Below, one piece after another: positions 42,571-49,025 of a stretch of DNA of 49,025 nt. The notes beneath the pieces were generated by a model. That model had not been told where the DNA came from, ran no database searches, and was given only the letters and a program-made list of their open reading frames with translations. The translations under genes were made by a program, and so were the position numbers. The first letter of the stretch is position 1. Each line of letters begins with the position of its first letter. This stretch comes from Desulfarculus sp. (lineage in GTDB: Bacteria; Desulfobacterota; Desulfarculia; Desulfarculales; Desulfarculaceae), in contig QZKP01000036.1 of assembly GCA_003605055.1 (NCBI GenBank), positions 1 through 49,025 on the forward strand. Reading direction: 5' to 3'.

Positions 42571-42660
42571 GGCCGGTACTTATCTCCGTGAGAGGCCCTG
42601 GGCCGCCCGTGGCCCAGAGGCTGGACGGGCGGCCCAGGACAGGGTGGATTGCCTAAGGGT

Positions 42661-43689
42661 TTAGTACTTAAGGTCCTTGCCTAAGATCTTTTCAGCCTGT
42701 TTCACGTAGGCCTTGCCGTCAAAACCAGCCTTTTGGGCGCGCTCAAAGAAAGACTTGTACACCATGGCAATGTTTTTGGGCTGAAACATGAGCTTGACTT
42801 GGTCCTGGGGGGCCACGTAATACTGGGCGCCCTTGGAGGCCCATTTCTTGGGCAGGGATTCCATCTTGCTGGTGTAGTCTTCAAAGGCCATCTGCTCCAG
42901 CTTTTTGCCGGCAGCCGCTACCTTGTCCTGCAGATCCTTGGGCAGCTTTTTCCATTCGTCGTTGTTGATAACAATGGGGAACGGGAGGATGGTGGAGATG
43001 GGCCATAGGGTCACGTACTTGGCTACGGTGTAGAAAGCCTGGCCGTAGGCCCAGGCCGAAGAGGTGAACACGCCGTCGATGATGCCACGCTGCAAGGCAG
43101 GCAGCACTTCGGAGGCGGGCATGGGAGTGGGCTTGGCCCCCAGGGCGGACACCAGGGTCGCGGTTTCGATGTTGTGAACCCGGATTTTTTTGCCCTTGAA
43201 GTTAGCCACGGTGCTTATGGGCTTGATGGAAATGAGGTTTTGAGGAGCGAACAGCCCCCAAGTCAGGACCTTGCAATGATATTTATCGTTCAGGATGCGA
43301 TTTAGATCTTCACGCCAAAAACCGTAGAATACGGCCTTGAACTCTTTAAGGTCGTCCATAAGGCCGGGGAGTTGGGACAGGCCGAACTGGGGGTTGGTGG
43401 CAGAATAATAGCCAGCCAGGATGGTGGCCAGTTGCACCCGGTCGTCGCGCACTGACTGGGCCAACTGGGTTCCCTTGACCAGGGAATCGTTGAGAACGAT
43501 TTCCACTTGGCCGCCCGTGGCCTCCTTGACTCTCTGGGCGAACATCTCGGTCACTTCCACATACAAGGTGCCCTTGACCGGTAGATAGGCCAGGGTCAGT
43601 TTGTGGGTGGCCGCCATCGCTCCCCAAGCCCAAGCCAAGAGCAGCATGAGCGTCAGGGCGCTTACAGCCAGGGTCTTTTTCAACTTCAT
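42661..43689 (-). CDS. TRAP transporter solute-binding protein (DctP family)
   Basis: 342 residues. Signal peptide 'LAVSALTLMLLLAWAWGAMA', then the DctP fold: 'HKLTLAYLPVKGTLYVEV', 'VEIVLNDSLVKGTQL', 'FKGKKIRVHN' and the carboxylate-clamp region around 'VSALGAKPTPMPASEVLPAL' and 'GVFTSSAWAYGQ'. GGAGG lies 7 bases before ATG 43689. It delivers an organic acid to the fused permease encoded next. The ligand is unknown. Confidence 0.93.
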   Translation of the reverse strand: MKLKKTLAVSALTLMLLLAWAWGAMAATHKLTLAYLPVKGTLYVEVTEMFAQRVKEATGGQVEIVLNDSLVKGTQLAQSVRDDRVQLATILAGYYSATNPQFGLSQLPGLMDDLKEFKAVFYGFWREDLNRILNDKYHCKVLTWGLFAPQNLISIKPISTVANFKGKKIRVHNIETATLVSALGAKPTPMPASEVLPALQRGIIDGVFTSSAWAYGQAFYTVAKYVTLWPISTILPFPIVINNDEWKKLPKDLQDKVAAAGKKLEQMAFEDYTSKMESLPKKWASKGAQYYVAPQDQVKLMFQPKNIAMVYKSFFERAQKAGFDGKAYVKQAEKILGKDLKY

Positions 43690-43834
43690 GGTTTTTCCTC
43701 CTTTGAGTCCATTGCCGATGTTATCCTCATTCAGCACATTAACGAGTTTCTTGGCCATTTCTGTGACGCCGGCTCACCCCAGAGATTGCTATTCACCGGC
43801 GCAAATTCAGGCATTGCTAATCAGCAGGTTCCGT

Positions 43835-45181
43835 TCACAACACACCTTGCTCCCGCAGCTGGCTCAAGTGGGCGGGTCCGTAACCTAGATACTTTCGGTA
43901 AACAAAAGCGTTGTCATAACCCACCGGGCGGCAGACCCACTTGGTTCGAATGGGGGTCTCGGTCATTTTGTGCTGGGCCTGGACCGCCACCACCCGGCCA
44001 TAAATCGGGTCCTGGGTAGGCGCGAAGACGCCCCGCTCGTTCCAGTTGGTGTCTTCCATGGCTTCTTTGGGAGAAAGAATGGGGGCGATGACCGTGGTTA
44101 TGGGGGCTAGGCGGCCGCTTTGGCTGTAGTCCACCGCCATGCGCACCAGCTCCTCGCTGGTGTGTTGCCTGGTGAACTTGGCGACCTCGGGGAAATACTT
44201 GAGCTGGGCCTCCTGGTTCAAGAAGGGCGACAGGGAGTCCCACTCGCCGACTTCCCACTCATCCCACTTGCCCATCATGTCGCAGAAGGCCTGCCACATC
44301 TCCAGGCGCAACCCGCCCAGAAACACTCCACCGTCGCTGGTTGGGGCAAAGCAGTAAAGCCACAGGGCATTGTCCAGGCCGCCCACCCGTTCGGTGACGT
44401 GTCCGCCGCCTTGGAACCAGATATGGGTATAGTTGTCCAGTCGCATGTAAGCCTCGGTGGTGGCCACGTCCAGGGCCTGGCCCTGGCCGGTGCGGCAACG
44501 CCAGTGCAGGGCGGCCAAGATGCCGGTGGCCATGAAGGTGCCCGCGCTGCACCAGGCGATCCAGGGGCCGGCCTTAGTGGAAACCGCCCAGGGGCAAGTG
44601 GCCACGTCTTCTTCTGGGGGCAGCATGGCCCCGGTGGCATACTGGATGCCCGATTTGGCCTGGGCAACGTTGTCGTAGTCTGGCATGGGGTCGTTGGCCT
44701 CGGGGCCAAACTGACCGTGGGCGGTGATGGAGGCGAAGATCAAACCAGGGTTGGTCTTTTTCAGCTCCTCGTAACCCAAGCCCCAGGTGTCCATGGTCCC
44801 AAGAGGGAAGGTCTCCAGCAACACGTCGGCTTGGGCGGCCAAGCCTCGCAGGATATCCCGTCCCTCCTCCAGGTTCAAGTCCAAGGTGACGTGGTATTTG
44901 TTGCGTCCCTCAGTGAGGTAATTGAGCCCCTCACCCTGGTGCAGTAGGCCGTACGGGGTGCAGGTGCGCAGGAAGTCGCCCTGGGGAGGCTCCACCCTTA
45001 TCACCTCGGCCCCGAACTCGGCCAGCATGGAGGAGCAATAGGCCCCGGCGTAACTCTGGCTGCTCAGATCCAAAACCACCAGGTCGTCCAGCGCTTCAGG
45101 TTTGGGCCCGGCCATCCGGGGGTCGTCATTTTCCCGCACCCAGTCGGCCCACTCGGCCCATTTCGGTCTTTTAGCGCTCAT
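43835..45181 (-). CDS. Type III CoA-transferase (CaiB/BaiF/Frc family)
   Basis: 448 residues. Family hallmarks: 'VVLDLSSQSYAGAYCSSML' and 'AEFGAEVIRVEPPQGDFLR' at the N-terminus, 'NKYHVTLDLNLEEGRDILR', and the catalytic Asp in 'PMPDYDNVAQAKSG'. It moves CoA between carboxylic acids through acyl-aspartyl intermediates. GGGGAG lies 9 bases before ATG 45181. It follows its paralogue by one base. The paired genes may form a heteromer, like (R)-benzylsuccinate CoA-transferase BbsEF, or handle two acids. Confidence 0.9.
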   Translation of the reverse strand: MSAKRPKWAEWADWVRENDDPRMAGPKPEALDDLVVLDLSSQSYAGAYCSSMLAEFGAEVIRVEPPQGDFLRTCTPYGLLHQGEGLNYLTEGRNKYHVTLDLNLEEGRDILRGLAAQADVLLETFPLGTMDTWGLGYEELKKTNPGLIFASITAHGQFGPEANDPMPDYDNVAQAKSGIQYATGAMLPPEEDVATCPWAVSTKAGPWIAWCSAGTFMATGILAALHWRCRTGQGQALDVATTEAYMRLDNYTHIWFQGGGHVTERVGGLDNALWLYCFAPTSDGGVFLGGLRLEMWQAFCDMMGKWDEWEVGEWDSLSPFLNQEAQLKYFPEVAKFTRQHTSEELVRMAVDYSQSGRLAPITTVIAPILSPKEAMEDTNWNERGVFAPTQDPIYGRVVAVQAQHKMTETPIRTKWVCRPVGYDNAFVYRKYLGYGPAHLSQLREQGVL

Positions 45182-45182
45182 A

Positions 45183-46550
45183 TTACTTTTCTCCCCGCGC
45201 CGCCTGCGGCGATGCTTGGTCCCGGGACAGGATGAGATCGCTGTTTCCGTCCCAGTCCGGCGGCGGCCGCCTCCCGGGCCGGTCGGCCCATTTGCCCAGG
45301 GCTCCGATCCCATAAAGCGCCTTGAGTTCCTTGTCGCTTGTGTTCAGGAGTTTTTTCATGACGTATTCGTTGTCAAAGCCCACCGGTCGAGCGGCCCACT
45401 TTTTCTGGGGGGGCGTGGCGCTCATCATCACCGGGAACTCGTGGTCCCGGTACTGGCCATACATGGCGTCATCCACTTGGGTCATGAAGCCCCGTTGGCG
45501 GATGTGCTGGTCGGCCATCACTTGGCTGGCGTCGCGCACCCGGCTGGCCGCGAAGCCGTGCTCCCGGGCAAGGTTCTCGATCTCCTGGGCGGGGCGCTGG
45601 GCAACCCATTCGGCGATGATACCCAGCAGGATGGGAGCGTTTTCCTCCTTGAGCCTGGTGAGGTGGTCGGCGAAGCGTTCATCTCGGGCCAGTTCGGGGT
45701 GGCCCATGGCCTCGCAGAGTCCGGCAAACTCGACCGGCGCGGCTGCGGCCAAGCTCACCATGGAGCCGTCGGCGCAGCAAAAGGTATCGGCCGGGCAGAC
45801 GGATACGTCGCGGTTACCCGCCGGGGCCGGATTTTGCCTGGTGATGTCCAGGTAGGGCCAGATCCAGGACATGGTTCGCATTATGCTTTCGGTCTGGGAA
45901 ATTTCGATGTACTGGCCCTTGCCGGTGCGGTCGCGGTGATGCAAGGCGCTTAACACCGCCACTTCGGCCAAGAGGGCGCCGTACATGTCCGAGAGGTAAA
46001 TCATCTGCTTGACCGGGGTCTGGCCAGGAAAGGTGCTCAACCAAGCGAGGCCGGAAAAGGCCTGTGAGGCCCCATCGTTGGAGGGGCGGTTTTCCTCGGC
46101 GTAGGGCCCCCACTGGCCAAAACCATTTTTCTCCAAGTAAATTATGCCCGGGTTGATCTTTGCGATCTTGTGGTAGTCGACGTTGAAGCGCTCCATCACG
46201 CCGGGCCGCAGGTTGTTCTCGATGATGTCCGCCTTGGCGGCAAGCTGGCAAAAAATCTCCTGGCCCTCGGGTTTGTGCAGATCCAGGCCCAGGTAATATT
46301 TGTTGATGTTGTCATGCAAAAACAGTGGGCTCTGCTCCTTGAAACGGAAGCCAGAGCAGCTCAGGTCGCGCTCCAGGTCGCCCAAAGGCGGAATCTCCAC
46401 CTTGATGGCCTCGGCACCCATCTCGGCCAGCCAGCTAGGCCCGGATGGCCCAAAGACGATGGTACAAACCTCCAAAACCCTGAGGCCGGTTAACGGGCTG
46501 GGTTTCTTGCCTTTGTTTCTCACATAATCGCGCCAGGTTGCTTCCGCCAT
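45183..46550 (-). CDS. Type III CoA-transferase, paralogue
   Basis: 455 residues. 'LRVLEVCTIVFGPSGPSWLAEM' start, 'AEAIKVEIPPLGDLERD', 'NKYYLGLDLHKPEGQEIF', and catalytic Asp in 'RPSNDGASQAFSG'. It is similar in plan to the downstream gene but clearly diverged. ATG 46550 has GAGGGAG close upstream. It is the first gene of the CoA-transferase/TRAP/hydrolase operon, with possible operators just upstream and an AraC-type regulator beyond. Confidence 0.9.
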   Translation of the reverse strand: MAEATWRDYVRNKGKKPSPLTGLRVLEVCTIVFGPSGPSWLAEMGAEAIKVEIPPLGDLERDLSCSGFRFKEQSPLFLHDNINKYYLGLDLHKPEGQEIFCQLAAKADIIENNLRPGVMERFNVDYHKIAKINPGIIYLEKNGFGQWGPYAEENRPSNDGASQAFSGLAWLSTFPGQTPVKQMIYLSDMYGALLAEVAVLSALHHRDRTGKGQYIEISQTESIMRTMSWIWPYLDITRQNPAPAGNRDVSVCPADTFCCADGSMVSLAAAAPVEFAGLCEAMGHPELARDERFADHLTRLKEENAPILLGIIAEWVAQRPAQEIENLAREHGFAASRVRDASQVMADQHIRQRGFMTQVDDAMYGQYRDHEFPVMMSATPPQKKWAARPVGFDNEYVMKKLLNTSDKELKALYGIGALGKWADRPGRRPPPDWDGNSDLILSRDQASPQAARGEK

Positions 46551-46959
46551 TGCTCCCTCGACCATGTTGGTTAGTCAGGCTACTTCGTGCAAGGCATGCA
46601 TTGGGCATCACCAGCCGCCCAATGGCTCACCCGCTTTTCCTCTTACCCTTCACCTGCCCGCAGTGACCCCGCTCATACATCGGGGTCCATGCGGCCGGCC
46701 TTCGGATGGAACAGGCGGGCGATGGCACGTCGCCACGAATCATGGCGAGAAAACTAGAATCGCATTTAAGAACTTATGCGGTTATCCAAATGCGGGACCG
46801 CCAAGAGATGTACAGAGTTGTAGTCTGCGATCCAGTATTCAAGCGTTGTATTTGGATAGCATTAAGCGTCAAGCATGTCTTGACTGTAGGTGACCAATCT
46901 TTTAACTGAGAATGGACTGCGGGCTGGGTCGGCGGCGTAAATGGGCGGATTGCGGTGGT
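46551..46959. other. Intergenic control region with two inverted repeats, upstream of the CoA-transferase operon
   Basis: No gene. CATTGGGC (46599-46606) mirrors GCCCAATG (46617-46624) about 50-75 bases before the first gene. GTCAAG (46868-46873) mirrors CTTGAC (46879-46884) near the end of the araC-type gene. Either may be a regulator site; no clear promoter boxes were seen. Confidence 0.4.
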
Positions 46960-47946
46960 TCAGTGCTCCCCCGGGCACTCGCGGGCGTCCCTGGGTGATT
47001 GGCCGTAAAGGCTTTTATAGGCCCGGCTGAAATCCGAGGGATGCTTAAAGCCCACCCTGTAGGCGATTTCCGTGACTGATAAGCCAGCCAAGTCGGGTTG
47101 GGTGAGCAAGCGCTTGGCCGCTTGCAGGCGCTTTTCGCGTATCACCTCCACCACCGTTTTGCCATAGGGTTTAAACACTCGATGCAAATAGCTGACCGAT
47201 ATGCCCTGCTGTTCGGCAATGGTTTCAGGGCTCATTAACTCTTGCGAAAGGTTACGGGAGATGTAGTCAAGGATGCGTCCTCTATGGGCCAACTTAACGC
47301 TGGTATCATTAGCGTCAATGCCTTTTGAGTTATCTTTAAGTACAAAGGCCAGCAGATTGAGCAGGTTGTTTTCCATGAAACTGGCTTCGTCTTCTCTACG
47401 AAACGGCAAGCACCCATACAGGCTGCGCACGAAACTTTGCAGTATGCTGGCTTTCTTATTGTTCTGATCCAAGGGTAAAATGTAGCGAGTCTCCAAGGTG
47501 GGGATAAGGTCTCGCAGAAGTTGCGTCGGGATTATGACATTAAAGGTGTCATATCCATTTTTATCTTTTGATTTGTAGGGGATGGAATTACAAAGCAAAT
47601 AGGCATTGCCCCGCTTCAGGGTAAAGGTTTCGTCCCTTAAGTTCATCTGCCAAGGATCGCCGAAGGGAAATGCCAACACATAGAAATCATTATTCATATT
47701 TGCGATGTTCCGGGTTGTCCGATGAATGTTGTGCCCACGGAAGCTTATTTCATTAAATAATAATTGATTTGCTTTTACGCTGCGAATACGGCCTTCAAAG
47801 CAGTCAATGTTGGTGGGCTCTATCTGGATATCCCCCCATATTTCACCGAGCGTTTTGGTCCAATAGTCCCTTTTGGCAAACTTGGGCAAATGATAGGTAG
47901 AGGCCGTAAAGATGCCGACGTCCATGTCCCTAACCTGTTTACTCAT
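46960..47946 (-). CDS. AraC-family transcriptional regulator
   Basis: 328 residues (or 321 from ATG 47925, which has a slightly better upstream context). The N-terminal cupin-like AraC-binding region contains 'RGHNIHRTTRN' and 'PFGDPWQMNLRDETFTLKRG'. The C-terminal double HTH (~220-320) has 'LMSPETIAEQQGISVSYLHR' and 'VTEIAYRVGFKHPSDFSRAY'. The base composition is less GC-rich than its neighbours, which may mean recent transfer. It lies upstream of and in the same direction as the CoA-transferase/TRAP operon and probably controls it. The 258 bases upstream of it (47947-48204) are AT-rich and hold no gene. Confidence 0.9.
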   Translation of the reverse strand: MSKQVRDMDVGIFTASTYHLPKFAKRDYWTKTLGEIWGDIQIEPTNIDCFEGRIRSVKANQLLFNEISFRGHNIHRTTRNIANMNNDFYVLAFPFGDPWQMNLRDETFTLKRGNAYLLCNSIPYKSKDKNGYDTFNVIIPTQLLRDLIPTLETRYILPLDQNNKKASILQSFVRSLYGCLPFRREDEASFMENNLLNLLAFVLKDNSKGIDANDTSVKLAHRGRILDYISRNLSQELMSPETIAEQQGISVSYLHRVFKPYGKTVVEVIREKRLQAAKRLLTQPDLAGLSVTEIAYRVGFKHPSDFSRAYKSLYGQSPRDARECPGEH

Positions 47947-48215
47947 TGCCAGGGGGGTCTCTTTGCTAAAAATTTCAGCGTATTAATATACCATATCTCC
48001 GCCAGAAATATCAAATAATATCACTAGCCTATTTTGGACGAAGCGGGCATGTTCGCCAATGGGTCACTAACCGTTTCCCGCCCTGGAAGCCCCAACTATT
48101 TTAAACCTATAAGATCTGGCGCAGAACGGCCTGTGGTTTTTGGCGTTTTCGTGTTAGGGTAGCCTCAGCATAACTTAATGATAATACAAATATAACACTA
48201 ATAATCACGGGTAAA

Positions 48216-48234
48216 CCCCTGGCTCTGCCGGGGG
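48216..48234. repeat. IS200-type subterminal hairpin (element left end)
   Basis: CCCCTGGC (48216-48223), TCT loop, GCCGGGGG (48227-48234), preceded by TAAA. This is the typical hairpin recognised by Y1 transposases at the left end of IS200-like elements, about 85 bases before the transposase start. Confidence 0.7.
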
Positions 48235-48268
48235 ACTGACAGAGTTTGACAGTTCCAGGAATAAGGGG

Positions 48269-48314
48269 GAGCCTCCCCGACCGAACCGCTCGAAGTTCGG
48301 GACCGAGGAGGCTC
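48269..48314 (+). promoter_or_regulatory. IS200 leader hairpin sequestering the transposase ribosome site
   Basis: GAGCCTCC (48269-48276) pairs with GGAGGCTC (48307-48314), and inside it CCGAAC (48281-48286) pairs with GTTCGG (48295-48300). The outer arm contains the GGAGG of the ATG at 48317. IS200 elements are known to silence their transposase by such leader structures. Confidence 0.65.
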
Positions 48315-48316
48315 TG

Positions 48317-48440
48317 ATGGAAGACAGCCAGAGTTTAAGCCACAGCGTCTGGGAATGCAAATACCGCCTCGTGTGGATACCGAAGTATCGGAGGAAGGCC
48401 CTTTACGATCAGATGCACCGGCATCTTGGGGAAGTGTTCC
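48317..48440 (+). pseudogene. IS200/IS605-family Y1 transposase, N-terminal fragment
   Basis: About 41 codons match the start of IS200-type TnpA ('SLSHSVWECKYRLVWIPKYR', then 'RHLGEVF'). At about 48440 the sequence switches to what appears to be the end of an IS256-type element. The HUH motif and catalytic Tyr are therefore absent and the gene is dead. Confidence 0.8.
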
Positions 48441-48490
48441 GGCCAAGTCCGTCAAGGTGGTGTATGAGGATCGCGGCATCCTGGATGAGA

Positions 48491-48961
48491 TCAAGCTGCG
48501 AACTGCTTGATCGCCTCTATCTCCTCTTGATGCTCTTGTTGGTCTACCCGGGCCTGCTCCAGGGCTTCGGCCGACATGTACCTGCGGGCCACGGCCCACT
48601 CGTCGTTCTGTTCGGCCAGCACCGCGCCCACTAGCCTGATGATGGCAGAGCGGTTGGGAAAGATGCCCACCACCTCGGTGCGGCGCCTGATCTCGCGGTT
48701 GAGCCGCTCCTGAGGGTTGTTGGACCACACCTGCCGCCAAACGGCCTTGGGGAAGGCGGTGAAGGCCAAGATGTCCTCGGCCGCCTCGGCCAGCATCTTG
48801 GCCGCCTCGCTGAAACGCTTCTCCAGTTGCTCCACCACCCGGCCATGCTGGGTCCATACCTCCTTGGCATCACGCTGGGTGAAGATCGAGCGCACCAGAG
48901 TGGCCACCAGGTCCTGGGCGCTCTTGGGGCGGAGGCACCCATGATTACCGTTGGCGGCCAA
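48491..48961 (-). pseudogene. IS256 (Mutator)-family transposase, C-terminal fragment
   Basis: The minus-strand frame encodes the conserved C-terminal part of IS256-type transposases: 'PKSAQDLVATLVRSIFTQ', 'LAFTAFPKAVWRQVWSNNPQ', 'ERLNREIRRRTEVVGIFPN', 'LVGAVLAEQNDEWAVARRY', stop at 48491. Upstream of 'PKSAQ' the frame loses similarity and meets a stop near 49000, so the N-terminal and catalytic parts are missing here. The 50 bases after the stop (to 48441, GGCCAAGTCC...) look like the element's end, lying inside the IS200-like gene. Confidence 0.75.
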
Positions 48962-49025
48962 GCTCCGGGCGCTCCATCCCGCCGATGCATGGATGATCTA
49001 TCGGCAGGCGAAGGGGCGGTGAGGG

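Noticed and set aside
1-49025. CRISPR arrays, rRNA or tRNA genes
   Set aside because: No regularly spaced repeats and no tRNA- or rRNA-like segments were noticed by eye; a covariance-model scan would be needed to be certain.

Overview
The window is GC-rich bacterial chromosome with long intact genes, a few AT-rich islands at regulatory regions, and insertion-sequence debris at the right edge. The gene content suggests an anaerobic, respiring Desulfobacterota-like (Desulfarculaceae-like) organism: molybdopterin enzymes, a KorD-type ferredoxin, an IorA-like oxidoreductase, type III CoA-transferases, a TRAP transporter, FadR-type regulation and B12 metabolism. This lineage is inferred from gene content; no rRNA or marker gene is present.

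Left part (1-13.2 kb, all minus strand). The end of a KorD-like ferredoxin gene is followed by a gntR-DUF6282-hydroxyacid dehydrogenase operon, a ThiS-ThiF fusion with a PAS protein and a twin-ATPase ABC protein, a vitamin B12 block (cobQ, then two cobalamin riboswitches in tandem separated by a terminator, then a BtuB-like receptor), and a hydroxyacid dehydrogenase-SDR-cyclase operon. At 13.7-17.1 kb a plus-strand operon encodes envelope proteins: a secreted protein, zinc-ribbon RDD and TPR membrane proteins, and an SH3 lipoprotein. An IorA-like gene follows.

Centre (19.2-28.2 kb, minus strand). This is the most interesting region. An arrABCD-like arsenate respiratory reductase operon has an ArrA with the RGRY motif and the expected active-site residues. 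A stand-alone receiver gene precedes it, with a good sigma-54 promoter and an upstream dyad. Immediately before these lie a gene for a membrane-anchored sigma-54 activator (TM-sensor-TM-HAMP-GAF-AAA+-Fis) and one for a PhnD/AioX-like binding lipoprotein with no ABC transporter partners. I infer a sensory pathway in which the binding lipoprotein talks to a membrane-bound activator, with no histidine kinase, and the activator switches on arsenate (or similar oxyanion) respiration.

Right part. A histidine-kinase fragment (28.6-29.0 kb) is followed by a tight acetyltransferase-MFS-aminotransferase-acetyltransferase operon. That operon abuts, head to head, an xanthine-dehydrogenase/CODH-type L-S-M cluster whose large subunit lacks its N-terminus. 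Next come a STAS / RsbW-like / SpoIIE partner-switching trio, and a catabolic operon (two type III CoA-transferases, TRAP binding protein, fused TRAP permease, alpha/beta hydrolase) preceded by an AraC-type regulator. The window ends in IS200-like and IS256-like remnants.
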